Shown one piece after another: positions 54,963 through 63,891 of a DNA stretch of 64,000 nucleotides (the first letter of the stretch is position 1; each line of letters starts with the position of its first letter). Position numbers and translations under genes: made by a program. The DNA is taken from the NCBI GenBank assembly GCA_900467185.1, contig UBPA01000018.1, positions 62,001 through 126,000 of the forward strand, given 5' to 3'. The notes below the pieces were generated by a model. The model worked only from the letters and a program-made list of their open reading frames with translations. It ran no database searches and had not been told where the DNA came from. The DNA is from Hyphomicrobiales bacterium. GTDB taxonomy: Bacteria > Pseudomonadota > Alphaproteobacteria > Rhizobiales > Rhizobiaceae.

Positions 54963-56042
54963 CTATGCCCCGCTACGACGCAGCAGCCGATGGCGGGCGG
55001 CGGACAGGGCGGCGTCGATCATCTTGTCGGGGGCCGAGGGATCGTCGAAGGCGATCTCGACGTCGATGACGCGGACTTCGCGCGCGAGTTCGCCCGTGCG
55101 ATCCGCCTGATGGCCGACAGCGTGGCCAGCACCGTGCCCGGCGCCATGGGTGGCATCGAGGCGAACGCGGTCCTTGGCGGTCGTCACCAGAAGCAGGCCG
55201 GCAGCATCCGCATCGTCGAGCAAGGCTGCGATCTCGTCGGCCTCCAGATGATGGTGATCCGGGAAATTGCGCGTCGTCACGATCTCCGCGCCGGTTTCGC
55301 GCACCGTCCGGTAGAATTTTTCAGGGTCCGCGATCCCGGCGAAGGCGAGCACGCGCCGGCCCTGCAGCGAACCGTCGTCCTCATGCACGATATCGGCGAC
55401 GAAGACCGCCCGTCCGGCCCGCGCCGCGGTGCGGATGACGGGATCGGCCGCCGTCTCCCGGCCGATCTTCAGGAGGGCGGAGGCGTGGCGCAACTGGTGG
55501 CCGAGCGGCGCGCGCACGGGGCCGGCCGGCACGAGGCGGCCATTGCCGATGCCGCGGCGGCTGTCGATGACGAGCAGCGCATAGTCGAAGACGAGACGCG
55601 CGCTCTGGAAGCCGTCATCCATGATGATGAGATCGACCCCTTCCGCCACCAGCCGCTGCGCGCCCTCGACGCGCTTTCTCGATATGACCGTCGGGGCGGC
55701 GCGGGCCAGCAGCAGCGGCTCGTCGCCGACCTCCAGCGCCCGGTGATGGTGAGGATCGACCAGCGTGGTCACATCCAGCGACCCGCCATAGCCGCGGCTG
55801 AGAAAGCCGGGCTTCAGGCCGCGGGCGCGGGCGGCCCTGGCGATGGCGATCGCGGTCGGGGTCTTGCCGGCACCCCCGACGGTGAAGTTGCCGACGCAGA
55901 GGACCGGAACGGGCGCGGCCCAGCGGCGGGCGCGATCCATCCGGCGGCCGGCGATCCGACCGTAGACCCAAGCGACGGGGGCAAGGGCCCGCGCAGCCCA
56001 GCCGGGCTTTTCCCACCAGAAGGGCGGCGCTTCCGATGCCAT
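54963..56042 (-). CDS. lpxK: Tetraacyldisaccharide 4'-kinase
   Basis: 359 residues. Adds the 4'-phosphate of lipid A at the inner membrane. The P-loop [18 protein letters not shown] follows an N-terminal amphipathic/membrane helix; [23 protein letters not shown] and FPDHHHL are family motifs. Near residue 305 there is a Gly/Ala/His repeat ([16 protein letters not shown]) not usual for the family. The ATG overlaps the upstream HAD stop by one base (TGATG). Confidence 0.95.
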   Translation of the reverse strand: MASEAPPFWWEKPGWAARALAPVAWVYGRIAGRRMDRARRWAAPVPVLCVGNFTVGGAGKTPTAIAIARAARARGLKPGFLSRGYGGSLDVTTLVDPHHHRALEVGDEPLLLARAAPTVISRKRVEGAQRLVAEGVDLIIMDDGFQSARLVFDYALLVIDSRRGIGNGRLVPAGPVRAPLGHQLRHASALLKIGRETAADPVIRTAARAGRAVFVADIVHEDDGSLQGRRVLAFAGIADPEKFYRTVRETGAEIVTTRNFPDHHHLEADEIAALLDDADAAGLLLVTTAKDRVRLDATHGAGHGAGHAVGHQADRTGELAREVRVIDVEIAFDDPSAPDKMIDAALSAARHRLLRRSGA

Positions 56043-56812
56043 CAGGACGTCCCGTCCCGCGCCGCGTGGTCGTTGCCCCGTGCGGCCGGCGGGTGACGGT
56101 CGAGGAGCGCCAAAAGTTCGGTGATGTCGGCAAGGCAGTGGTCGCTGGCGGCAGCGAGCGACTGGCGCGAGCCTGTGCCGGTGAGCACCGCGACGGTGAG
56201 GCCGACGCCGGCATTGCGCCCCATGTGCATATCGTGATTGTTGTCGCCGACAACGACGACCTGATCCGGGATCAGACCCGTCGTCGCGCAGAAGCCATGG
56301 ACCATGCCGGGCTCAGGCTTCACGCCGTAGCCGCTGTCGTAGCCCGCGACATAGTCGAGGCATTCGGCAAAGCCGAAGCGCTCGGCCGTGCGGCGGATGG
56401 AGGCCTCGTTGTCGCTGGAGGCGACGCCGAGCTTGTAGCCGCGTGTCCGTAATGTCGTAAACAGAGCGGAGAGATCCGTCACCGGCACGGCATAGGCGGC
56501 CGAGCGGGAGAAGAGGTCGTCGAGGGCCTCCGTCAAAGCCTCGCGAGTCCAGGGCGCGCCGGCCTCCACCATGCCTTGCGCGATCTCCGCCGTGTTGCCG
56601 GCGGCAAGCAGGCTGTCGGCGGCCACGAAACCGGTCTCCGGATCCATGCCGCCGGCGCGCAGCAGCGTGGCGCCGAGGTCCGTATCGTCGCGCGAGGCGA
56701 TGCGGGCGACCTCGTAATTCACAGGCACCCAGCTTTTGGCATAGTCGAGCAGCGTCCCGTCCTTGTCGAAGAGGATGCCGGCGATCGGTATCGGAAGCGG
56801 TGCCTTGCTCAT
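56042..56812 (-). CDS. HAD-superfamily phosphatase
   Basis: 256 residues. Motif I is [17 protein letters not shown] (nucleophile Asp and DxD), motif II VASSDN, motif III Lys in VKPEP, motif [19 protein letters not shown]. The cap between motifs I and II is helical, as in phosphoglycolate phosphatase or PpaX-like enzymes. Placed between waaA and lpxK with a one-base overlap to lpxK, so a lipid A/KDO-related phosphatase is tempting, but the substrate cannot be told. Confidence 0.87.
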   Translation of the reverse strand: MSKAPLPIPIAGILFDKDGTLLDYAKSWVPVNYEVARIASRDDTDLGATLLRAGGMDPETGFVAADSLLAAGNTAEIAQGMVEAGAPWTREALTEALDDLFSRSAAYAVPVTDLSALFTTLRTRGYKLGVASSDNEASIRRTAERFGFAECLDYVAGYDSGYGVKPEPGMVHGFCATTGLIPDQVVVVGDNNHDMHMGRNAGVGLTVAVLTGTGSRQSLAAASDHCLADITELLALLDRHPPAARGNDHAARDGTS

Positions 56813-56866
56813 CTCGACGGTCTCCCCGGAATTTGAAACGCGCCGGATGACGCCGGCCGGACCGCG

Positions 56867-58180
56867 CTAGACATCGTCGCGCGGCAACAGGCGGGCCTTC
56901 ACCGTCAGCGGGTTGATATAGGGCTCGAGCCCGCGGATCGTCGCCGAGAGGGCGCCGCGCATCTCGTGTACGGCCTCCTGCCCCGCCTCGATCATCTTGC
57001 GGCGCACCTCGTCGTTGGTCAGCAGGTAGTGCACGCCCTTGGCCAGCATCTCGGTGTCGCGCACGATCTTGGCGCTGCCGTTCTTGGCGAGCGTCTGATA
57101 GGTCTCGCGGAAATTCTGGACGTTGCCGCCCGACAGGATGGCGCAGCCGAGCATGGCCGGCTCGATCGGGTTCTGCCCGCCCTCCCCGAACAGCGACCGG
57201 CCGACGAAGGCGACATCGGTCAGGCGGAGATAGAGGCCCATTTCGCCGACGGTGTCGCCGAGCAGGATGTCGGTTTCCGGCGTCACCGGATCGTTGCGGG
57301 TGCGGCGGGCGACGGTCAGCCCCTTGGCGACCAGCATGGCCTCGATCGCATCGCAGCGCTCGGGGTGGCGGGGCACGATGATGGTCAGAAGCGCGTTGCG
57401 CTCTTTCAGGGCCAGGTGCACGGAGCCGGCGGCGGCCTCCTCCCCCTCGAAGGTGGAGATCGCCGCCCAGGTCTTGCGGGTCTCGATCTGCTGTCGGTAT
57501 TGCCGGAGCACAGCGCTATCGACCGGCGGCGCGTCGGTATCGACCTTCAGATTGCCCGACACCATGACCGGCAGCGCACCGAGCGCGCTGAACCGTTCGG
57601 CATCGGTCTCCGACTGCGCGATGACGAGCGCCAGGTTCTCGAAGATAGCGTCAGCCAGGTTCGGGCGTTTCTTCCAGCGGGCGAAGCTGCGGTCGGACAG
57701 GCGGCCATTGACGAGGATCTGCGGGATATGGCGCTTGCCGAGTTCCATGATGGTCATCGGCCAGATCTCGCTTTCGGCGATGATCGCAAGGTCCGGTTCC
57801 CAATAGTCGAGGAAGCGGGAGACGGCCGGCTTGAAGTCGAGCGGCACATATTGGTGGATGGCGATATCGCCCAGCCGCTCGGCGACGACGCGCGCCGAGG
57901 TGGTGGTGCCGCTGGTGAGCACGACGGCGATGCCGCGGCGGTGGATTTCCTTGATCAGGGGAATGACGGACATTGTCTCGCCGACGCTGGCCGCATGAAA
58001 CCAGACCAGCGGCCCCTGCGGGCGGGCCGCACTCGGAAAGCCGTAGCGTTCCTGCCGGCGGGCGCGATCTTCCTTGCCGCGCGCGGCGCGCAGGGCGAGG
58101 TAAGACCAGACGAGCGGATAGACCGCAGTTCCGACCCAGCGATAGCCGGAGAGCGCCGCGCGCGCGAAGACGCGCGTCAT
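56867..58180 (-). CDS. waaA: 3-deoxy-D-manno-octulosonic acid transferase (KDO transferase)
   Basis: 437 residues. Family GT30 enzyme that links KDO to lipid A precursor. An N-terminal membrane-associated helix (AVYPLVWSYLALRAARGK) precedes the GT-B fold: VWFHAASVGETMSVIPLI, VLTSGTTTSARVVAERLG, IIAESEIWPMTIMELGKRHI, LVNGRLSDRSFARWKK, VSGNLKVDTDAPP and SLFGEGGQNPIEPAM. The ATG at 58180 is chosen from the family start; the frame above it is an artefact. Same strand as lpxK, forming an LPS-core group. Confidence 0.95.
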   Translation of the reverse strand: MTRVFARAALSGYRWVGTAVYPLVWSYLALRAARGKEDRARRQERYGFPSAARPQGPLVWFHAASVGETMSVIPLIKEIHRRGIAVVLTSGTTTSARVVAERLGDIAIHQYVPLDFKPAVSRFLDYWEPDLAIIAESEIWPMTIMELGKRHIPQILVNGRLSDRSFARWKKRPNLADAIFENLALVIAQSETDAERFSALGALPVMVSGNLKVDTDAPPVDSAVLRQYRQQIETRKTWAAISTFEGEEAAAGSVHLALKERNALLTIIVPRHPERCDAIEAMLVAKGLTVARRTRNDPVTPETDILLGDTVGEMGLYLRLTDVAFVGRSLFGEGGQNPIEPAMLGCAILSGGNVQNFRETYQTLAKNGSAKIVRDTEMLAKGVHYLLTNDEVRRKMIEAGQEAVHEMRGALSATIRGLEPYINPLTVKARLLPRDDV

Positions 58181-58271
58181 CTGGCGCACTCCGTGCACGC
58201 CCTGCCCGGCAGGACGCTGCGGGCGGGACGCGACGGCCCGGACACGCGCATGCCGCGTCCGCCCAATGTCA

Positions 58272-58499
58272 TCAGAGCTGGCCCGGATCGAGCAGGCGGT
58301 GCATGTGGACGATGAAGTAGCGCATATGGGCGTTGTCGACCGTCGCCTGCGCCTTGCCGCGCCAGGCATGCAGCGCGCTTTCATAGTCCGGGAAGATGCC
58401 GACCACATCCAGCTTGTCGAGATCGCGGAACTCGACGTCCTTGAGCGTCTTCAGCTCTCCCCCGAAGACCATGTGCAGCAGCTGCTTCTTTTCCGTCAT
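58272..58499 (-). CDS. DUF4170 family protein
   Basis: 75 residues: LLHMVFGGELKTLKDVEFRD, then VGIFPDYESALHAWRGKAQA and RYFIVHMHRLLDP. This is DUF4170, a small alphaproteobacterial family usually found just upstream of waaA, as here (91 bases). Function unknown; position suggests a link to LPS synthesis. Confidence 0.88.
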   Translation of the reverse strand: MTEKKQLLHMVFGGELKTLKDVEFRDLDKLDVVGIFPDYESALHAWRGKAQATVDNAHMRYFIVHMHRLLDPGQL

Positions 58500-58567
58500 T
58501 TTCGCCTCTTTTCGTCGTCTTATCGTGCTGTTTTCGACTGGTGATGTGCGGCATCCAGCCGGAAAGG

Positions 58568-59383
58568 TCAATGGCCGTGCAGGCCGGCTGACGCGTCCAG
58601 AAGGGCCGGCAGAGCCGGCAGCGCCGCTGCGCACAGAAGCTCGTGGCGCACGCTCGGACGGTTGTAGGTCAGGGGACGGCCGTCGAGACCGGTGAGCACG
58701 CCGCCCGCCTGCTGCAGGATCAGATCGGCGGCGGCGAGATCCCAGTCATGGGCGTTCTTCTTCACCACGGTCCCATCGATGGTGCCATCGGCGATCATCG
58801 CGATGCGATAGGCGAGCGAGGGAACGTGGGAGACGCGCGCGACATCCTTGCCGTAGCCGGCTTTCAGCTTCGGCAAAAGGTCCTCGGCAATGGCGAACCG
58901 CAGCGGCTGGCCCGCCACCGCCCTGGCGACATGGATGGCGACGCCGTTGCGCCGGGCTTCCATGCCATCCCTTGCCTGATAGAGTTCGATGAGGGCCGGC
59001 GCATAGAGCACGCCGGCGACCGGGCGGCCCTTGTGGACGACGGCGACGCTGACGCACCAGACATCCTTGCCGGCGATGAAACCGCGCGTGCCGTCGATCG
59101 GATCGACCACGAACACAGTGTCGCAGCCGAGCCGCGCCTCGTCGTCATCCGTCTCCTCAGACAGCCAGCCGTAATTGGGACGGGCCGAAAGCAGGCGTTC
59201 CTTGAGGATGTCGTTTGCCGCGTAATCCGCCTCGCTGACCGGCGAGCGGTCCTCGTTCTTGTAGCGGACATCCGGGTTCTTGCGGAAATAGGTCAGAGCC
59301 TTTTCGCCGGCGGCCATCGCTGCCGTGGTGATCAGGTCCAGATCCCTGGTCCACTGATCCGGCGGGTGATGGTCGGCGCTCAT
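58568..59383 (-). CDS. cysQ: 3'(2'),5'-bisphosphate nucleotidase-like inositol-phosphatase family protein
   Basis: 271 residues. Li+-sensitive Mg-dependent phosphatase fold: SPVSEADYAANDILKERLL, WLSEETDDD (metal Glu), VVDPIDGTRGFIAG (DPxDGT motif) and HDWDLAAADLILQQAGG (WDxAA motif). These four define the IMPase/CysQ/FBPase-like superfamily. In rhizobia this locus is usually annotated as CysQ-like, removing 3'-phosphoadenosine 5'-phosphate; inositol monophosphatase remains possible. The ATG at 59383 follows an RBS GGAAAG. Confidence 0.85.
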   Translation of the reverse strand: MSADHHPPDQWTRDLDLITTAAMAAGEKALTYFRKNPDVRYKNEDRSPVSEADYAANDILKERLLSARPNYGWLSEETDDDEARLGCDTVFVVDPIDGTRGFIAGKDVWCVSVAVVHKGRPVAGVLYAPALIELYQARDGMEARRNGVAIHVARAVAGQPLRFAIAEDLLPKLKAGYGKDVARVSHVPSLAYRIAMIADGTIDGTVVKKNAHDWDLAAADLILQQAGGVLTGLDGRPLTYNRPSVRHELLCAAALPALPALLDASAGLHGH

Positions 59384-59530
59384 GGGCTTCCTTTCCGTAT
59401 GGTCGTGCAAGCCTGTCCGGCACGCGTCGTGCGACGTCCGCGTCAGACAGGCGAAGTGCGGCCAAAACATGGTGGCCGCTCCGTCATCCCAGCCTTTCGG
59501 TTTTCGCCGGCGGCTGCGGTCGGGCAGGCC

Positions 59531-60877
59531 TCATTTTCCGGCGAGCGTCATGCCTTCCACGGCGATCGTCGGCGCGGCGACCGAGTAGCTGCGGTCGATG
59601 TCGTTCGCGAGCGTCAGAGCCATGAACATCTGCTTGAGGTTGGAGGCGATGGTGACCTCGGAAACGGGAAACGCGATCTCGCCGTTCTCGATCCAGTAGC
59701 CGGACGCCCCGCGCGAATATTCGCCCGTCAGCATGTTGACGCCATGGCCGATCAGCTCGGTGACGTAGAAGCCGGTGCCGACGCTGCGGATCAGATCCTC
59801 GCGCGAGATGTCGCCCGGCTCCAGCGCGAAGTTGGTGGAAGACGGATTGACCGCCGTGCCGCTGCGCGCGCCGCGACCGTTGGTCTCAAGCCCCAGTTCC
59901 CGCGCCGTGGCGGTGGACAGGAACCAGTTCCGCAAGATCCCGTCCTCGATCATGGTCATCTTCCGCCCGGTCACGCCTTCGCCGTCGAAGGGCCGCGAGC
60001 CGGAGCCGCGCACGATCAGGGGATCGTCCGTCAGGTTGATGCCGGGCTTGAGGATGCGCTCGCCCATCTTGTCCTTGAGGAACGTCGTCTTGCGGGCGAC
60101 GGAGGCGCCGTTGATGGCGCCGGCGATGTGGCCGGCAAAGCCGCGGGAGACGCGCGGATCGAAGACGACGGTGACGTTCTTCTGCGTGTCCACCTGCCGC
60201 GGATTGACGCGGGCGGCGGCGCGCTCGCCGGCATGGCGGCCGATATCGGCGGCGCCGCGCAGGTCGGACAGGAAGAGCGCGCTGTCGAAGTCATAGTCGC
60301 GCTCCATCTTCGTGCCCTCGCCGGCGATGGCGCTGACGGAAAGGCTGAAGCGGGTGCCCATATAGGCGCCGGAAAAGCCGTTGGAGGTGACGAGCACGAG
60401 GCCGCCCATGCCGGTGGAACCGCCGGCGCCGCTGGTCTTGGTGACGCCGGGCACGGCAAGGGCTGCCGCCTCGGCCTCGAGCGCGCGTTCGGTCAGCTCT
60501 TCCGTCGAAATCTCGCTGGCGTCGAAGAGGTCGAGATCGGGAACATCGCGGGCGATGCGGGTGTCGTCGGCGAGCGTCGCATACGGATCTTCCGGTGAGG
60601 CCTTGGCCATGGCGACGGCGCGCTCGGCCAGCACCTTCAGGTCGAAGCCCGGATTGGCGGAAACGCTGGCAACGCGGCGGCCGACGAAGACGCGGAGCGA
60701 GAAGTCGTCGCTCTCGGAACTGTCGGTCGCCTCCACCTTGCCGAGGCGGACGGAGACGGAGCGCGACCGGCCCCGAAGCACGACGGCGTCGGCCTGATCG
60801 GCTCCCGCCTTTCTCGCAAGGTCCACGAGCTCTGCGGCCCGCGTTTCGAGTGCGGCGGAATCAATCGTCTGGGGCAT
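59531..60877 (-). CDS. pmbA: TldE/PmbA family metalloprotease subunit
   Basis: 448 residues. Subunit E of the TldD/TldE protease that processes small modified peptides and CcdA-like proteins. Seen: DQADAVVLRGRSRSVSVRLG, VASVSANPG, VVFDPRVSRGFAGHIAGAIN, RSGTAVNPSSTNFALEPGD, GHGVNMLTGEYSRGASGYWI. The HExxxH zinc motif of TldD is absent, which marks it as the TldE side. tldD is not in the window. Upstream the strand changes to a Kef antiporter. Confidence 0.94.
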   Translation of the reverse strand: MPQTIDSAALETRAAELVDLARKAGADQADAVVLRGRSRSVSVRLGKVEATDSSESDDFSLRVFVGRRVASVSANPGFDLKVLAERAVAMAKASPEDPYATLADDTRIARDVPDLDLFDASEISTEELTERALEAEAAALAVPGVTKTSGAGGSTGMGGLVLVTSNGFSGAYMGTRFSLSVSAIAGEGTKMERDYDFDSALFLSDLRGAADIGRHAGERAAARVNPRQVDTQKNVTVVFDPRVSRGFAGHIAGAINGASVARKTTFLKDKMGERILKPGINLTDDPLIVRGSGSRPFDGEGVTGRKMTMIEDGILRNWFLSTATARELGLETNGRGARSGTAVNPSSTNFALEPGDISREDLIRSVGTGFYVTELIGHGVNMLTGEYSRGASGYWIENGEIAFPVSEVTIASNLKQMFMALTLANDIDRSYSVAAPTIAVEGMTLAGK

Positions 60878-61023
60878 GAATGAGCCTTTCCTTCCCGTCC
60901 CATTTATTGTGCACTGGGCCGGGCATCAAGGGCGTGGCACGATTCTCCCGGAACGCGCGCCTTATTTCCGTCTTGCCACCCGGTGAGAAGGCCTTTTCGC
61001 AGGAGAGGTGGGGCCCGGAGCGT

Positions 61024-61079
61024 TTAAAGCGTGCCGCGATCTTCCAGATGCGCTGCGCACGCTTTAAGTTTTTGTTTTT
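61024..61079 (+). terminator. Hairpin with T-rich tail upstream of the Kef gene
   Basis: TTAAAGCGTGC (61024-61034) and GCACGCTTTAA (61057-61067) are perfect 11-base arms around a 22-base loop that can pair a little further, followed by GTTTTTGTTTTT. No coding gene ends before it on the plus strand, so it either ends a small RNA starting in 60880-61020 or attenuates the antiporter message. Confidence 0.6.
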
Positions 61080-61163
61080 CTGCATATCGTCATGGCGAAA
61101 CCGCTCAGCATTCTTGCGCGACATGGATTTGCACCAAACGGCCACGCCACAGGAAACGTCACG

Positions 61164-62996
61164 ATGTCGACAACGCCCGTCATGACCTCCCAGGCGCTTC
61201 TGCTGCTCGGCGGCGCCGTGGTGGCGGCCCCCATCTTCAAGAAGCTCGGGCTCGGCACCGTGCTCGGCTATCTCGCTGCCGGCGTCATCATCGGCCCGGT
61301 GTTTCACCAGATCACGGATGGAGAGGCGATCCTCGGTTTTGCCGAGCTCGGCGTCGTCTTCCTCCTGTTCGTGATCGGGCTGGAGCTGAAGCTGTCGCGG
61401 CTCTGGGCCATGCGGCGGGATATCTTCGGGCTGGGCTCCGCGCAGGTGCTCGTCACCGGCGGGCTGCTATCGGCCATCGTCTACGAACTCGGCCTGCTCG
61501 ACGCGGCCGGCAGCCTCATCACCGGCTTCGGCCTTGCCCTGTCCTCCACCGCCTTCGCGCTGCAGATCCTCGACGAGAAGGGCGACACGAACACGCGCTA
61601 CGGCCAGCGCGCCTTTTCGATCCTCCTGCTGCAGGATCTCGCCATCGTGCCGCTGCTGGCGTTGATCCCGCTGATCGCGCTGCAGGCGCCGGAGGACACG
61701 ACGCCGCCGATCGAGGATTTCTCGGTCGCCGTGGGCGCGATCCTCGTGATGGTGCTGGCCGGGCGGTATCTCATCAATCCGCTGTTCCGGATTCTCGCGC
61801 GCACCGGTGCGCGCGAGATCATGATCGCCGCCGCGCTGCTGATCGTGCTGGGCGCCGCCACGCTGATGCAGCTGGCGCAGCTGTCCATGGCCATGGGCGC
61901 GTTTCTGGCCGGCGTGCTGTTGGCGGAATCGAGCTATCGGCATGAGCTGGAAGCCGACATCGAGCCGTTTCGCGGCCTGCTGCTGGCGCTGTTCTTCATG
62001 GCCGTCGGGCTGTCGCTGCAGATCGACGTGATCTTTTCCCACTGGCTGACGGTGCTTTTCGCCGTCCCCCTGCTGGTCGCGACCAAAGCGGTGACGCTCT
62101 ATGCCGTCTGCCGGCTGTTCGGCTCGGCCCACAACGAGGCGGTGCGCATCGCGCTTCTGCTGCCGCAGGGCGGCGAGTTCGGTTTCGTGCTCTTCAGCGC
62201 GGCGGCGGCGGCCGGCGTGTTTCCGGACGCGACCGGATCGCTGCTCGTCGTCATCGTGACCCTCTCCATGGCGCTGACGCCGGCCGCCTCCGCGCTCTCG
62301 CGCAGGCTGACGCGGGACGAGACGGAGGAGACCGAGGACGACATGGAGGAGGATTTCGAGGGGGCGGGCGCCGACGTGCTGATGATCGGCTTTTCGCGCT
62401 TCGGGCAGATCGCCGCGCAGATTCTGCTGGCGGGCGGGCGCGACGTCACCATCATCGACCACTCCGCCGCGCGCGTGGAACAGGCGGCGACCTTCGGCTT
62501 CCGCATCTATTTCGGCGATGGCACACGGCTCGACGTGCTGCGCGCCGCCGGCATCGAGCGGGCGAAGATCGTGGCGATCTGCACGCACCGGAAGGAGACC
62601 ACCGACCGGATCGTCGATCTCGTCCAGTCGGAGTTTCCCAATGCCCGCATCTTCGCACGCTCCTACGACCGCCAGCACACGCTACAGCTGCGGGCGCGCG
62701 GCGTGGACTACGAGCTGCGGGAAACGCTGGAATCCGGCCTTCTCTTCGGCCAGCGCACGCTGGAGGGACTTGGCGTCGATGACGCGCAGGCGATCGCGAT
62801 CGCCACCGACATCCGCCGGCGCGACGAGGCGCGGCTGGAGGTGCAGGCCGTGGACGGGCTGGCCGCCGGCCGCGACATGCTGCACTTCCGGCCCGTGAAG
62901 CCCGAGCCGCTGATGAAACCGAAACGGGAGCCGGTGGCGCCGCTGGGGCCGGACGAGGAAATCGCCGAGGCCGAGCGGACGCAGGTGGCGAAGTAG
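61164..62996 (+). CDS. Kef-type CPA2 monovalent cation:proton antiporter
   Basis: 610 residues. About 12 membrane helices (LGTVLGYLAAGVIIGPVFHQ, FAELGVVFLLFVIGLELKLS, LSSTAFALQIL with the ion-site region) then a cytoplasmic RCK/TrkA-N domain at about 415-540 (ADVLMIGFSRFGQIAAQILL, TIIDHSAARVE, YFGDGTRLDVLRAAG). The layout is that of KefB/KefC K+ efflux systems; the glutathione-dependent gate cannot be judged. The ATG at 61164 is preceded by AGGAAACG. No kefF/kefG gene is adjacent. Confidence 0.93.
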   Translation: MSTTPVMTSQALLLLGGAVVAAPIFKKLGLGTVLGYLAAGVIIGPVFHQITDGEAILGFAELGVVFLLFVIGLELKLSRLWAMRRDIFGLGSAQVLVTGGLLSAIVYELGLLDAAGSLITGFGLALSSTAFALQILDEKGDTNTRYGQRAFSILLLQDLAIVPLLALIPLIALQAPEDTTPPIEDFSVAVGAILVMVLAGRYLINPLFRILARTGAREIMIAAALLIVLGAATLMQLAQLSMAMGAFLAGVLLAESSYRHELEADIEPFRGLLLALFFMAVGLSLQIDVIFSHWLTVLFAVPLLVATKAVTLYAVCRLFGSAHNEAVRIALLLPQGGEFGFVLFSAAAAAGVFPDATGSLLVVIVTLSMALTPAASALSRRLTRDETEETEDDMEEDFEGAGADVLMIGFSRFGQIAAQILLAGGRDVTIIDHSAARVEQAATFGFRIYFGDGTRLDVLRAAGIERAKIVAICTHRKETTDRIVDLVQSEFPNARIFARSYDRQHTLQLRARGVDYELRETLESGLLFGQRTLEGLGVDDAQAIAIATDIRRRDEARLEVQAVDGLAAGRDMLHFRPVKPEPLMKPKREPVAPLGPDEEIAEAERTQVAK

Positions 62997-63017
62997 AGGC
63001 GGCGAGCTCCGCCTCGG

Positions 63018-63884
63018 CTACCGCGAGAGAAGCTTGTCGAGCGCGGCCTTGACCTCGTCCTTCACGCCTGCGCTGACCGTCAGCACCTCGTGGGCGCGCA
63101 GGAAATCCATGACGCGGAAGCGGCCGACATCCGGGCGCACCAGAAGATCCGGCGCATGGGCCTTCGTCTTCATCGCCGTGATCGTCTGCATCATCAGCTG
63201 GCTTGCGCCGAACATCGCATCCATCCGCGTCGGCAGGGTCGTGCCGTCCCCTTCCGGGCCGCCGACGACATCGACGGCAAGGACGATATCGGCGAGACCC
63301 TCGAGATGATCGAAGGGAACCGGATTGACGAAGCCGCCGTCGATCATGACCCGCCCACCGAGCCGCACCGGCTGGAACATGCCCGGAATCGCGGCGGAGG
63401 CGGCGATGGCGGCCCGCAGGTCGCCCGTCTCCAGCACCGTTTCGCACTGCGCGTAATAGTCGGTGGCGATGACTTTCAGAGGTATGGACAGCGCTTCGAA
63501 CGTGTCCGGAACAGCCTCCGGCAGGAAGGCGGAAAGCACGCGCTCAAGATTGAACGGGCCAAAGCGCAGGCTGCCGCCGATGGCCTGCAGGGTCGAAGGA
63601 CGCAGCCGCCAGAGGCGGTTGGCGATCTCCTTGCGCCGGCCGACGGTGGACAGCGTGAAGTCGCGGATATCGACGCCGCGCATGCCCGCCGCCATGCCCG
63701 CCCCCATGATGGCGCCGATGGAGGTTCCCGCGATCACGCGCGGGCGGATGCCGAGCTCGTCGAGCGCTTCGATGACGTGGATATGGGCGAGACCCCGGGC
63801 GCCGCCACCGCCAAGCGCCAGAGCGACCGACGGGGCGACCGGTGGGCCGCTCGATGCTGTGCTGACGGACGGCAGCTCCGACAT
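63018..63884 (-). CDS. Patatin-like phospholipase
   Basis: 288 residues. Oxyanion-hole motif LALGGGGARGLAHI, nucleophile Ser in IAGTSIGAIMGA (GxSxG), catalytic Asp in MIDGGFVNPVP (DGG). This is the bacterial patatin/RssA-YchK type, a Ser-Asp dyad acyl hydrolase on lipids; no signal peptide or membrane helix is seen. Ends 21 bases from the convergent Kef gene. The probable rsmD tail lies just upstream on the same strand. Confidence 0.93.
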   Translation of the reverse strand: MSELPSVSTASSGPPVAPSVALALGGGGARGLAHIHVIEALDELGIRPRVIAGTSIGAIMGAGMAAGMRGVDIRDFTLSTVGRRKEIANRLWRLRPSTLQAIGGSLRFGPFNLERVLSAFLPEAVPDTFEALSIPLKVIATDYYAQCETVLETGDLRAAIAASAAIPGMFQPVRLGGRVMIDGGFVNPVPFDHLEGLADIVLAVDVVGGPEGDGTTLPTRMDAMFGASQLMMQTITAMKTKAHAPDLLVRPDVGRFRVMDFLRAHEVLTVSAGVKDEVKAALDKLLSR

Positions 63885-63891
63885 GCCGAGG

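Noticed and set aside
58643-60598. 651-codon plus-strand open frame opposite cysQ-like and pmbA
   Set aside because: Covers two opposite-strand genes with intact motifs; no domain or RBS support.
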